Shown here piece by piece: positions 17,386 to 26,812 of a stretch of 64,000 bases of DNA (its first letter is position 1; each line of letters starts with the position of its first letter). The notes beneath the pieces are model-generated. The model did not search any database, had not been told where the DNA came from, and worked only from the letters and a program-made list of their open reading frames with translations. The translations under genes were made by a program, and so were the position numbers. Origin of the DNA: Clostridiales bacterium FE2011 (GTDB lineage: Bacteria > Bacillota > Clostridia > Christensenellales > Aristaeellaceae). The stretch lies in NCBI GenBank assembly GCA_017569305.1, contig CP069418.1:310001-374000 (forward strand), given 5' to 3'.

Positions 17386-17614
17386 AAAAAAAGCCCTTCC
17401 GCATTGGCGGAAGGACTCTTTTTTCAACATTGACCCAGGGAGCCGATGCCCTCGTTTTTTCACCCGCTCTGTAAAGCAGGCTGGTGCCCTGCCGATCGAC
17501 TCTGTCGTCCCCTGGCGTACAAGACGGGGGCATGACATATCGTTCTTTGGACCCGGGCTCCATTTTGTGAAATGTGGGGAAAACCGAAAGGCTGTCGCGA
17601 ACCCCAGGATGTCT
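17386..17614 (-). ncRNA. Unassigned small RNA of about 230 nt
   Basis: A near-consensus promoter (TTGACG, 17-nt spacer, TATAAT) is followed by a GC-rich, strongly foldable segment and a terminator with seven Ts (CTTCCGC / GCGGAAG stem at 17396-17413). There is no ORF of note and no downstream gene on this strand before the hairpin array, so a riboswitch is unlikely. Visible pairings: GCAGG/CCTGC closing GCACCA, a GGGG/CCCC 5' hairpin and a long-range GGAGCC/GGCTCC. It lacks the SRP GNAR/GGAA loop, tmRNA ends and RNase P core. 6S RNA was considered, but the ends do not pair. Confidence 0.65.
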
Positions 17615-17620
17615 GTCATT

Positions 17621-17649
17621 ATTATATCCGCACCGGGATTTCCCGTCAA
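17621..17649 (-). promoter_or_regulatory. Promoter of the small RNA
   Basis: TTGACG (17644-17649), exactly 17 nt, TATAAT (17621-17626), minus strand. Confidence 0.8.
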
Positions 17650-17659
17650 GTCAAACCAT

Positions 17660-17692
17660 TAATTCTGAATTCTTAATCCTGAATTCTGAATT
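17660..17692 (-). repeat. N-family intergenic repeat (copy 2)
   Basis: TAATTCTGAATTCTTAATCC and further CTGAATT words between the icd stop codon and the small-RNA promoter. Confidence 0.75.
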
Positions 17693-17696
17693 GTCA

Positions 17697-18899
17697 TCAT
17701 GCTCCCAGTCTTTCCCGGATGGCAGCCAGGAACTCTTTGCTGTTGACCGCCTTTGCTTCTCCTTCATACAGCAGCGCCAGGTCCTTGGTCATAATACCGC
17801 TGTTGATGGTATCCAGCGTGGCCTTCTCCAGTTTGTCAGCAAAAGCCTGCAGATCCGGCAGGTTGTCCATCTCGCCGCGCTTGCGCAGTGCTCCGCTCCA
17901 GGCAAAAATCGTAGCCACGGGATTGGTGCTGGTTTCCTCTCCCTTCAGGTAGCGGTAATAATGCCGGGTAACAGTACCGTGAGCAGCTTCATACTCAAAC
18001 TGTCCGTTCGGGCTCACAAGCACAGACGTCATCATGGCCAGGGAACCGAAGGCAGTGGCGATCATATCGCTCATCACGTCGCCGTCGTAGTTCTTGCATG
18101 CCCAGATAAATCCGCCCTCAGAGCGGACCACCCGTGCCACGGCGTCATCGATCAGGGTGTAGAAATAGGTAATCCCGGCCTTTTCAAAGGCTTCTTTATA
18201 CTGGTTCTCATACAGTTCAGCGAAGATATCCTTGAACCGGTGGTCATAGGTCTTGCTGATTGTGTCTTTGGTGGAGAACCACAGATCCTGCTTCACGCTC
18301 AGTGCGTACTGGAAGCAGCTGTGAGCAAAGGAGGTAATGGACGCGTCCAGGTTATGCAGTCCCTGCAGCACACCGGGGCCTTTGAATTCAAAGACAGTCT
18401 GGCGGATTTCCTTTCCGTCTTCTCCGGTGAATACCAGTTCTGCCTTGCCGGCGCCCGGCACCCGCATTTCCGTATTTTTGTACACGTCGCCGTATGCATG
18501 ACGGGCAATTGTGATGGGCTTCTTCCAGGTCCGTACCGTGGGATGAACGCCGTTAACCTGGATCGGGGCACGGAACACTGTGCCGTCCAGGATGGCACGG
18601 ATCGTGCCGTTGGGGCTCTTCCACATTTCCTTCAGGTTATACTCCTCCACCCGCTGGGCGTTGGGAGTAATCGTGGCGCACTTGACTGCAACGCCGTATT
18701 TCAGCGTCGCTTTCGCGCTGTCGATCGTAACCTGGTCGTTTGTTTCATCCCTGTGCTTCAGTCCCAGGTCATAATACTCAGTTTTCAGGTCCACAAAGGG
18801 CTCCAGCAGCTGTTCCTTTATCCCCGCCCAGAGGATCCGTGTCATTTCGTCCCCGTCCATCTCCACCAGCGGTGTTTTCATCTGTATTTTGCTCATCAT
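17697..18899 (-). CDS. icd: NADP-dependent isocitrate dehydrogenase
   Basis: Oxidatively decarboxylates isocitrate to 2-oxoglutarate with NADP, supplying glutamate precursors. 400 residues, the homodimeric short form (about 400-415) also found in eukaryotes and some Clostridia, rather than the E. coli type. Landmarks: [11 protein letters not shown] near the N-terminus, NVGTVFR-like substrate loop (DGTVFRAPI), [11 protein letters not shown], the metal/substrate region [28 protein letters not shown] and the cofactor region [36 protein letters not shown] directly before the ATG. Single gene; no citrate synthase or aconitase neighbours. Confidence 0.95.
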   Translation of the reverse strand: MMSKIQMKTPLVEMDGDEMTRILWAGIKEQLLEPFVDLKTEYYDLGLKHRDETNDQVTIDSAKATLKYGVAVKCATITPNAQRVEEYNLKEMWKSPNGTIRAILDGTVFRAPIQVNGVHPTVRTWKKPITIARHAYGDVYKNTEMRVPGAGKAELVFTGEDGKEIRQTVFEFKGPGVLQGLHNLDASITSFAHSCFQYALSVKQDLWFSTKDTISKTYDHRFKDIFAELYENQYKEAFEKAGITYFYTLIDDAVARVVRSEGGFIWACKNYDGDVMSDMIATAFGSLAMMTSVLVSPNGQFEYEAAHGTVTRHYYRYLKGEETSTNPVATIFAWSGALRKRGEMDNLPDLQAFADKLEKATLDTINSGIMTKDLALLYEGEAKAVNSKEFLAAIRERLGA

Positions 18900-18968
18900 T
18901 TCGTCTCCTTCTATCAGTATAAATTATTTGTCTGTTTTCTGCTTATCTTAGGATGATTAGGGGAAATA

Positions 18969-18998
18969 TTTTTCAGTTTTAAGTTTTCAGTATTCATT
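18969..18998. repeat. T-family intergenic repeat (copy 2)
   Basis: TTTTTCAGTTTTAAG and CAGTATTCATT. Ends 6 nt before an 11-12-bp hairpin (19005-19033), again with the CATT-plus-stem layout. Confidence 0.75.
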
Positions 18999-19004
18999 AT
19001 TCAT

Positions 19005-19055
19005 TTGTTGCCGTTTAGAAAAAACGGCAACAAAAATCTCCCCGAAGGGGATTTT
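19005..19055 (-). terminator. Double hairpin terminator of the kinase operon
   Basis: Minus strand: AAAATCCCC-TTC-GGGG(AG)ATTTTTG gives a stem followed by Ts (19033-19055). A second perfect stem TTGTTGCCGTTT / AAACGGCAACAA (19005-19033) follows and touches the T repeat. Confidence 0.75.
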
Positions 19056-19118
19056 ATCCTTTCCTCCGGGGAGAAACAAGCGAAGTTGTAAAAAACAACA
19101 CAGAAAAGACAGGATTGG

Positions 19119-19919
19119 TTACTGTCCATACCAGCCGTCTGTTCCGGCTGCAGAGTCCGGTTCAGGTGTCGGCGTGGCGTAAAGCTCTATATGCGCATAG
19201 TTGCCGGATTCATCGTCTGCGAAGCTCGAGTCAGGAATAGCCTGTCCGCTCTCGTCCAGGTATTTCCGGGTATCCGTCTCGCCGTTGTCTGTAATAACTC
19301 CGTTCTCCGCGTCCCAGAACTGAGTTATGGGGAAAACAATCATAAGCTCCATCCAGGGAACTTTCGGGTCTTCATTATACGGATTCGGATAATAAGCATA
19401 GTACGTTTGAGGCCTTTCTCCATTCAGAATGCTGGTTTCCCGGTCCTCATATTTATCGTACTTATAATCTTCAAACTGTAGTTCAGGATTTTGATAAACC
19501 TTCTGTACTCGTGCGGTTGCAGTCTTCATGGATTCCGCCTGGCTCATCGTTTTTGGATTCAGTGCCCTGACAAAGGCTCCTGCAATCTGTGGAAAACGTG
19601 ACAGGTTTTCACCGTTTACCCGGAGGAGCATATACCACAGCTGGTCATAATATAGGTGAACTGTTACTGTTACGCCTTCCGGTACATATGTATCTTCAAC
19701 AAGTGTAATCCCCATTTCCACAATGGAATTGGCCTGGTCAAAGATTTTGTTAACCGGCATTTCCCCGTTTTCCAGAAGAAAGTTGTTCACATTCTCCATA
19801 TAGGTTTTCAGCATCTTCTGGGCCGGGGTTGTGTCCCTCAGTTTCAGTTCTGCCAGGCTGCTTCCTGCCGGAATGATCAGCGTCAGTACCAGGAGCAGCA
19901 GGACAATCCGTTTTACCAT
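19119..19919 (-). CDS. Exported protein of unknown function next to the kinase-like gene
   Basis: 266 residues from the ATG at 19919, which overlaps the end of the upstream gene by 7 nt (ATGGTAA), so translation is coupled. Signal peptide about 1-22 (ends AGSSLAE). The mature part is about 240 residues, mostly alpha/beta with a Tyr/Pro/Asp-rich middle (YYAYYPNPYNEDP), and ends in a Thr-Pro-Glu-rich tail typical of wall-spanning linkers. No catalytic motif was found. The coupling with a cytidylate-kinase-like gene is unexplained and may only reflect operon packing. Confidence 0.65.
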   Translation of the reverse strand: MVKRIVLLLLVLTLIIPAGSSLAELKLRDTTPAQKMLKTYMENVNNFLLENGEMPVNKIFDQANSIVEMGITLVEDTYVPEGVTVTVHLYYDQLWYMLLRVNGENLSRFPQIAGAFVRALNPKTMSQAESMKTATARVQKVYQNPELQFEDYKYDKYEDRETSILNGERPQTYYAYYPNPYNEDPKVPWMELMIVFPITQFWDAENGVITDNGETDTRKYLDESGQAIPDSSFADDESGNYAHIELYATPTPEPDSAAGTDGWYGQ

Positions 19920-20563
19920 TCTTTTTCTTTTTCCTCGATCATTTGTTTCTTGATTTCCACGCACTTGCAGATCAGGTCAACGCATCCTTCGATACCCAGT
20001 GTTCCGGTATCCACACACAGGTCATAGTTGTTCACGTCGCCCCAGGTGCCCGTGGCGTAGTAGTTATAATAGGAGGCGCGCTGCTTGTCCGCCTTGCGCA
20101 GGATTTCCTCTGCCTTCACAGGATCCGCGCCGTTATACTTGATCACCCGCTGAATCCGGTCCTCTGTCTTTGCCTTCACAAAGACGTTCAGCACGTTTTC
20201 ATGATCCCGCAGCACATAGTCCGCGCAGCGTCCAACGATAACGCAGGGGCCTTCATCCGCAAGCCTGCGGATCGTATCAAACTGAGCCAGAAAGATTTTA
20301 TGATTCAGCGGCATATCCATATACATGGTTCCCGGTTCGCCCCGGGTCTGCGCGCCGCTGATCAGGGAGAAAAGCAGGTTCTTTCCCTGCTTCTCGTCAT
20401 AGCTTTCCAGCAGTTCCTGACAGATTCCGCTGTCCCGGGATGCTTCCGCCAGAAGCTCCTTGTCATAGAAAGGGATGTCCAGCTTTTCGGCCAGCAGTTT
20501 GGCCACATAGCGGCCGCCGGATCCGTACTGTCTCCCTACGGTGATGATCGGCTGATACTTCAT
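19913..20563 (-). CDS. Cytidylate kinase-like protein
   Basis: 216 residues from the ATG after AGAAAGGAAGGGAGC; an earlier ATG at 20611 lacks a site. The P-loop GRQYGSGGRYVAKLLAEKL (about 10-28) is of the cytidylate_kin_2 type (GxxYGSGG), which differs from classic Cmk. Further features are PFYDKELL, a YNYYATGTWGDVNNYDLCVDT lid/NMP region and a charged C-terminus. Members of this family are common in Clostridia, but their nucleotide substrate is not established. Probable CMP/dCMP or related phosphorylation in the cytoplasm. Confidence 0.8.
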   Translation of the reverse strand: MKYQPIITVGRQYGSGGRYVAKLLAEKLDIPFYDKELLAEASRDSGICQELLESYDEKQGKNLLFSLISGAQTRGEPGTMYMDMPLNHKIFLAQFDTIRRLADEGPCVIVGRCADYVLRDHENVLNVFVKAKTEDRIQRVIKYNGADPVKAEEILRKADKQRASYYNYYATGTWGDVNNYDLCVDTGTLGIEGCVDLICKCVEIKKQMIEEKEKEW

Positions 20564-20734
20564 ACAAGCTCCCTTCCTTTCTTCTGTCTTTGTCATCGTG
20601 CCGGAACACATATAGACCTGTCTTCTATTATGTATATTCTCTTCCCATCCCGTCTTTTCCTGCTTTCCCCTGCCTCTTCACTTGTCTTTACCCTCATTCC
20701 GTGGTATCCTTCAATATGCTTATCAATCAAGTAT

Positions 20735-20767
20735 TAATTCTGAATTCTTAATCCTGAATTCTGAATT
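20735..20767 (+). repeat. N-family intergenic repeat (copy 3)
   Basis: TTAATTCTGAATTCTTAATC with following CTGAATT words, 17 nt before the ATG of the gene at 20785; nearly identical to copy 2. Confidence 0.75.
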
Positions 20768-20784
20768 ATCAGAACGGAGTTTAT

Positions 20785-21432
20785 ATGAAAACACCGATAA
20801 ATGCCCGTACTCTCCGCCAGCATCTCACCTATAACTGGTGGAAATATCTCCTGATTATCGCGGTTGCTTTCGGTCTGGTGGATCTGCTCTATACCGTAAC
20901 CGCCTACCGCTCCCCGCGGGACAAAACCGTCGGTTTCTATGTCTACGGATATATGAATGAAACAGACCTGAAGCCGTATCTGGATAATATCCGTGAAACC
21001 GAAATGTCCGATATGGAAGAGATCAATGCATATGCGCTGACCATGGATGAAACCTATGGTCCCATGCAGATGGTCACATACATTGCTGCCGGTGAAGGAG
21101 ACATCTACCTCTTCAGCCGGGATGATTTTCTTAACAACGCCCTGAACGGCTCCCTGCTTCCTCTGGAAAACGACAAGGAACTGATGGCTTTGTTCGACGA
21201 TGCAGGCATCAATCTGCAGAGCGGATGGCGCAGGGAATCAGAAACCGGGGAAACTCATCTCTACGGTATCCCGCTGGATAAGCTCCCCGGCCTCAGCAAA
21301 TATGTCTATGCTCAGGATGGATATCTGTCTGTGATTGTTACAAGCGGCAATCAGGAGAATGCCTTCAAACTCCTCCGGATCCTCTGCAGGGACGGCATTT
21401 CGCAGTCATCCGCGCTTCAGCGCGGCGAATGA
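20785..21432 (+). CDS. Membrane-anchored protein of unknown function, 3' end inside a repeat
   Basis: 215 residues. N-terminal 20 residues cytoplasmic, one span at about 21-41 (WWKYLLIIAVAFGLVDLLYTV), then an external domain of about 170 residues resembling a small solute-binding-like fold (VGFYVYGYMNETDLKPYLDNI). No recognised family. The last codons (SQSSALQRGE and stop) lie inside divergent repeat module F, whose first hairpin contains the stop codon; the original end of the protein may therefore have been altered. RBS is a weak GAACGGAG. Confidence 0.65.
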   Translation: MKTPINARTLRQHLTYNWWKYLLIIAVAFGLVDLLYTVTAYRSPRDKTVGFYVYGYMNETDLKPYLDNIRETEMSDMEEINAYALTMDETYGPMQMVTYIAAGEGDIYLFSRDDFLNNALNGSLLPLENDKELMALFDDAGINLQSGWRRESETGETHLYGIPLDKLPGLSKYVYAQDGYLSVIVTSGNQENAFKLLRILCRDGISQSSALQRGE

Positions 21433-21499
21433 CTGCCATGCTGCAAGAGCCCGCGATTGACAAGCAACAGTGTAGTCAGAGCGGTTGCGATGATCGCAA
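21401..21499. repeat. Module F: divergent structured repeat overlapping a gene end
   Basis: First hairpin GCAGTCATCCGCGC / GCGCGGCGAATGACTGC, then CCATGCTGC, a second stem GCAAC / GGTTGC and GATGATCGCAA. This follows the A-D frame, but the sequence of both stems is different. Confidence 0.6.
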
Positions 21500-21543
21500 T
21501 ATCAGCAGTATCCACAGAGGACGCTGCTGCACAGCCCTGATCG

Positions 21544-22206
21544 TCAGCCTCTGATTCCTGCGGTCAGTTTTTCGGCCAGTTCCTTCTCCTGCTCGCTGAA
21601 GCGGCGGGACGGGTCGTACCATACAGGAGCGGCCACCTTGAAAATATGGTTCTTATAATCCACGTGGACAGGATACATCTTCAGTGCTCTGCCGCTGGCC
21701 TTGTACCACAGCTGTCCCAGACGCAGCCACCCGGTATTGATCCGCCGGTGGCTGTTTTTTCCGGGTCCTGGAATTTCCGGGAACAGCAACAGGTAGTGAT
21801 CCTTCTGCAGCACGCGCACGCTCTGGCGCAGGGTCAGCATGATCCGCTGATCACGGTATACCGGAATATGCGGAATACTGCGGAGCATTGGCGGCATCAG
21901 TGCTGAAGCAATATATGGTACAGTCACATTCAGTACCGGCGCAAAGAAGCTGTCCGGCTTCCACCAGTAGTCCTTCCGGACGTAAGCCGGAACTTCCTTG
22001 GGATTCAGCATTTCACTGTTGACCCAGGGATGTATTTTATCCCGCAGCGGGAATTTGGCACACATATCCACCGGTCCGCTGGATCCGGCATGATTAACTA
22101 CAAATACACAGGGGCCATCCTCAAAGGGCTCTTCCCATTCAGTTTTCATTTTGTGACTGAAGAGTCTGACTGTGGCTCCCGCCAGTTTATAAAACCGCTT
22201 GCCCAT
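21544..22206 (-). CDS. Divergent PlsC-like acyltransferase
   Basis: 220 residues of the lysophospholipid acyltransferase (LPLAT/PlsC) fold, expected to move an acyl chain to a glycerol-phosphate-type acceptor at the inner membrane face. Block I is VFVVNHAGSSGPVDM: the His and Asp are seven residues apart instead of the canonical four (NHX4D). Block III reads LLLFPEIPGPG in place of FPEGTR. These changes suggest a specialised acceptor or an inactive member. A membrane-associated helix with VPYIASALMPPM lies in the middle. RBS GGAGGAGAA before the ATG. Stands alone. Confidence 0.7.
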   Translation of the reverse strand: MGKRFYKLAGATVRLFSHKMKTEWEEPFEDGPCVFVVNHAGSSGPVDMCAKFPLRDKIHPWVNSEMLNPKEVPAYVRKDYWWKPDSFFAPVLNVTVPYIASALMPPMLRSIPHIPVYRDQRIMLTLRQSVRVLQKDHYLLLFPEIPGPGKNSHRRINTGWLRLGQLWYKASGRALKMYPVHVDYKNHIFKVAAPVWYDPSRRFSEQEKELAEKLTAGIRG

Positions 22207-22226
22207 TCTTTCTCCTCCATTTGCTA

Positions 22227-22261
22227 TTATGTCATCCTAAGCGAAGCTGAGGATGACATAA
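22227..22261. repeat. GTCATCCT-type hairpin repeat
   Basis: Perfect 12-bp stem TTATGTCATCCT / AGGATGACATAA with loop AAGCGAAGCTG. Belongs to the widespread GTCATYCTGAGC-type bacterial intergenic repeats. Confidence 0.7.
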
Positions 22262-22364
22262 CAGGAATGTTTATAACTTATTATGCGAAACGACAGGCTT
22301 CTTATAAACAATTCGGTATCAACTGCGCAGATACCTTTAATTCAGCGCTAAATATTCAGCAATC

Positions 22365-23915
<1,551 letters not shown>

Positions 23916-23924
23916 TTAAAGTGT

Positions 23925-23954
23925 ATTTTATCAAAAATCCAGCTTCCCTGTCAA
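23925..23954 (-). promoter_or_regulatory. guaB promoter
   Basis: TTGACA (23949-23954), 18 nt, TAAAAT (23925-23930), minus strand, 34 nt before the start. The leader is too short for a purine riboswitch. Confidence 0.75.
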
Positions 23955-24007
23955 TTATTGTTCTTGTCTTTTTCATCTGTTTTACCATCTTCTTTTATGT
24001 ACAGAAA

Positions 24008-24039
24008 ACACCCTGCGCAGTTGTTTCCGCGCAGGGTGT
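24008..24039 (-). terminator. Terminator of the LRR-protein gene
   Basis: Perfect 11-bp stem ACACCCTGCGC / GCGCAGGGTGT, 10-nt loop, Ts on the minus strand. Confidence 0.88.
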
Positions 24040-24074
24040 AAAAGAAGAGGTTTTCTGTAAAAACACAAACTGTC

Positions 24075-25418
24075 TTATTCCGCAACAATGTATTTGATAT
24101 TGTTTTTTTCGCAGTACTCTTTTGCGTAGGAACCTTCCTTAACCGTGCAGGCCAGGTTCTTGCATCCGTCGAATGATGTTGATTCTATGATGTTAACAGT
24201 AGACGGAATCTCAATACTGGTCAGGCCTGTACATTCAGCAAAAGCATATCGGCCGATATTTTTGACGCCTTCCGGAAGAACAATCTTTTTCAGGCTTTTG
24301 CACCTTTCGAAAGCATAGGATTCGATATCTGTCACAGTGCTGGGGATGTAGACTTCCTTCAGCTTGTCACTGTAACTAAACATATTGGAACCAATTACTT
24401 TTAAACCTTCAGGAAGCCGGGCTTTCGTCAGGTTTTTGCAGTCACAGAATGCATATGGGCCGATAGTTGTCACGCTATCCGGAACAATGACTTCCCGCAG
24501 GTTTTTGTTTCCGTGGAACGCCATCTGCCCTATTCTTTCAATGCCACCCGGTATTTCATAAGTCCCTTTCGTTGCGCCTGCACAGTAAACCATTTCCCGC
24601 GTTTCTTTGACAATCAGTGCTCCGTTTCCGAAAGCATATACCGGATGATCCGGATCGACCTCTATGGTTTCCAGGCTGTGGCACCAGTCAAACGCGCCAT
24701 CGCTGATCTGCGTCACACTGTTTGGAATCCTGACAGACTTCAATTTTGTGCAGCCGCGGAATGCCTGTACACCGATCTTGGTAACACTGCCGGGGATATA
24801 GACGTAGGTCAGGTTTGAGCAATCGGCAAACGCACTTGCGTCAATCGTGGTAACGCTGTCCGGGATAATAACCGACTTTACTTTATTCCCTTCAAATGCG
24901 CTGCATGCTATTTTTTTCACACCCCAGGGAAGCTCATACTCCTGAGCCTTTGTTTCCGCAACGCGAATCACCGTCATATCACTCTTCCTGATTAGTGCGC
25001 TGTTGCTGAAAGCAAATGTCGGATGCTCTTTGGGGAAATGAATCTCCTTGAATCTGTAGCTTCCTGCAAGCAATCCTTCTCCGATAGATTCCACGCTGCC
25101 CGGCAGCGTAATGGACGTCAAATTGTAGCAGTAGTTAAAAGCGTCTTTTCCGATGGAGGTTACTCCCTCTGGAATAACAACGGTCTTCAGCTTTTGGCAT
25201 CCATAGAATGCTCCATTTCCAATCGATGTTACAGTCTTGCCGTCAAGTTCAGAGGGAATAACCTGATCCGTACAGTCCTCCCTGACTTGTGAAATCTCGA
25301 TGGTTCCATCCTTCTTAAGTATGTATTCGTACCATCCCTGTTCGTTTGCCTGCGAAACAGAAATCATTCCGCTGCATATCAGTACGATTGCCAGGATTAA
25401 GGTGAGCAGTTTCTTCAT
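24075..25418 (-). CDS. Secreted BspA-type leucine-rich repeat protein
   Basis: 447 residues from the ATG at 25418 (GGAAGGGGAAGG upstream); an upstream ATG would put a charged extension before the signal peptide. Signal sequence 1-24. The rest is about 15 LRR_5 units of roughly 23 residues with the pattern ITSIGxxAFxxCxxLKxVxIPxSVT. Such Treponema/Bacteroides-like LRR proteins mediate adhesion to host proteins or other cells. No LPXTG or S-layer motif is present, so it is released or held by unknown means. Ends KEYCEKNNIKYIVAE, the usual final cap of this family. Confidence 0.92.
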   Translation of the reverse strand: MKKLLTLILAIVLICSGMISVSQANEQGWYEYILKKDGTIEISQVREDCTDQVIPSELDGKTVTSIGNGAFYGCQKLKTVVIPEGVTSIGKDAFNYCYNLTSITLPGSVESIGEGLLAGSYRFKEIHFPKEHPTFAFSNSALIRKSDMTVIRVAETKAQEYELPWGVKKIACSAFEGNKVKSVIIPDSVTTIDASAFADCSNLTYVYIPGSVTKIGVQAFRGCTKLKSVRIPNSVTQISDGAFDWCHSLETIEVDPDHPVYAFGNGALIVKETREMVYCAGATKGTYEIPGGIERIGQMAFHGNKNLREVIVPDSVTTIGPYAFCDCKNLTKARLPEGLKVIGSNMFSYSDKLKEVYIPSTVTDIESYAFERCKSLKKIVLPEGVKNIGRYAFAECTGLTSIEIPSTVNIIESTSFDGCKNLACTVKEGSYAKEYCEKNNIKYIVAE

Positions 25419-25575
25419 TTTTTCCTTCCCCTTCCATGACCGGATACCTTGTCTTCTCCATTCGGTATCCTTCATCTGGTTTCATTGTATCATGGAAAAA
25501 CCGTAAACGGTGTAACAATGGTGTAACGTTTTTACACTTTTGCGCACATCATTGACCTCCCGTTTTTGAAAAATA

Positions 25576-25584
25576 TGCTATAAT
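25576..25584 (+). promoter_or_regulatory. Extended -10 before the hemolysin-III gene
   Basis: TGCTATAAT, 42 nt before the ATG at 25627. A TTGACC upstream is 21 nt away, too far for a classic -35. Confidence 0.5.
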
Positions 25585-25626
25585 CATCTCCGTTCATTAT
25601 CCGGTTTATTTACAGGAGATATTATC

Positions 25627-26277
25627 ATGAAAAAAGATTCCCGTAAGCTCAACGAGCCGCCGAAACGGTCTATCCTGGAAGAAGTCGGCAATGCTGTTAC
25701 TCATGGTGTGGGTGCATTGTGTGCCATTGCCGGTCTGGTGTTGCTGATCCTGAAATCACGTACCTCCACAGGGCTGTTCTGCTCCATCGTCTATGGGTTC
25801 TGCCTGGTCATGATGTTCCTGATGAGCTGCCTGTACCATTCCTTCCGCTGGGGTTCCACGGTCAAACGTGTCTGGCGGCGGTTTGATTATATTTCCATCT
25901 ATCTGCTCATCGGCGGCACCTTCACACCTATGTGGCTGCTTTTCTGGGGCGGTCAGCTGGGGACAATTCTCTGCTGCGTCCAGTGGGCAATAATTATCAC
26001 CGGCATTGTCTTTGTTGCCGTCTTCGGTCCGGGGCGTCCCAAAGCGCTCCACATCACGCTGTTCATCGTGCTGGGCTGGTGTGGTCTGATTTTCCTGCCC
26101 CGTATGCTGCGGGAAAACCTGCCTCTGTTCCTCTTCACGCTCATCGGCGGCGTCATCTACACCGTAGGCATCATTCCCTTTGCAATGAAGAAGAAGGGAG
26201 CCCATTTCCTCTGGCACTTCTTCGTCTTCTTCGGCGCGGTAATTCACTGGTTCGGCATCTATTTCTTCCTGTATTGA
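25627..26277 (+). CDS. Hemolysin III / PAQR-family membrane protein
   Basis: 216 residues with seven membrane spans. Conserved PAQR residues are visible: Glu19 and His26 in EEVGNAVTHGVG, SCLYHSF in span 3, the RFDYISIYLLIGGTFTP motif, and HFLWHFFVFFGAVIHWF near the end, giving the three-His/Asp/Ser metal site of this family. Eukaryotic relatives are ceramidase-like adiponectin receptors; bacterial members act in lipid homeostasis and were named for haemolysis. Starts after AGGAGATATTATC. Single gene. Confidence 0.93.
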   Translation: MKKDSRKLNEPPKRSILEEVGNAVTHGVGALCAIAGLVLLILKSRTSTGLFCSIVYGFCLVMMFLMSCLYHSFRWGSTVKRVWRRFDYISIYLLIGGTFTPMWLLFWGGQLGTILCCVQWAIIITGIVFVAVFGPGRPKALHITLFIVLGWCGLIFLPRMLRENLPLFLFTLIGGVIYTVGIIPFAMKKKGAHFLWHFFVFFGAVIHWFGIYFFLY

Positions 26278-26389
26278 TATATAAGTACAATATTTTTGTG
26301 CTTTTCTGTTGATAATTTTATATTATTGTGCTATCATCCAGATGGATCATTCATAACTCATAATTTTGATTTGCAAACCAGCAAACCAA

Positions 26390-26422
26390 TAATTCTGAAT
26401 TATGAATTATGAATTATGAATT
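26390..26422 (+). repeat. N-family intergenic repeat (copy 4)
   Basis: TAATTCTGAATTATGAATT followed by two more ATGAATT words. It supplies a spurious in-frame ATG at 26409 ahead of the true start. Confidence 0.7.
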
Positions 26423-26438
26423 GAAAGGATGGACACCT

Positions 26439-26690
26439 GTGTCTGATCGTCTGTACGTCAAGGTCACTTCCGATTTTGATTCCACCGGTTATATGCAGCC
26501 CCGCGCCATTCTCTGGCCGGACGGGCGTCTTTTCAATATTGATGAAGTCCGCGCCTTCCGTCCTGCCGGTGACAGCCACTTGCTGGACTGCTATACTGTT
26601 ATCATCCATGGTCAGGAGCGCCGCCTCTTCTTTGAGCATACTTCCGGTCATCTCTCTGGCAGACTGGGCCGCTGGTATGTCGAAGCCTGA
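26439..26690 (+). CDS. Small protein of the Y-polymerase cassette
   Basis: 83 residues from a GTG start with GAAAGG 10 nt upstream. The in-frame ATG at 26409 is rejected because its codons come from the N repeat. The protein is a compact beta-rich domain (LYVKVTSDFDSTGYMQPRAILWPDGRLFNIDEVRAF ... RRLFFEHTSGHLSGRLGRWYVEA). Similar small proteins stand before UvrX/YolD genes in Clostridia, as I recall, and may bind the polymerase or DNA. Function is unproven. It lies 122 nt before the polymerase, with only a T repeat between. Confidence 0.65.
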   Translation: MSDRLYVKVTSDFDSTGYMQPRAILWPDGRLFNIDEVRAFRPAGDSHLLDCYTVIIHGQERRLFFEHTSGHLSGRLGRWYVEA

Positions 26691-26739
26691 ATTTATAAAT
26701 ATTCAGTATCCGTTTTTATTCCGTCACCTCCGTTCCTTA

Positions 26740-26806
26740 TTTTTAAGTTTTCAGTTTTAAGTTTTCAGTATTCATTAAATACTTCCTACTTCCTACCTCC
26801 TACCTC
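26740..26806 (+). repeat. T-family repeat with pyrimidine tail (copy 3)
   Basis: TTTTTAAGTTTTCAG, CAGTATTCATT, then CTACTTCCTACCTCC words running up to the polymerase start codon. Copy at 42875 has the same tail. Confidence 0.75.
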
Positions 26807-26812
26807 ACGATT

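Noticed and set aside
17386..17614. Small RNA as 6S, SRP, tmRNA or RNase P RNA
   Set aside because: Ends do not pair as in 6S, and the diagnostic SRP loop, tmRNA alanine acceptor and RNase P core were not seen. Left unassigned.
17574..18956. Long plus-strand open frame opposite icd
   Set aside because: Shadow of icd; no ribosome site and crosses the small-RNA promoter and a repeat.
26409..26438. ATG start at 26409 for the small polymerase-cassette protein
   Set aside because: Those codons are N-repeat sequence; the GTG at 26439 has a proper ribosome site.
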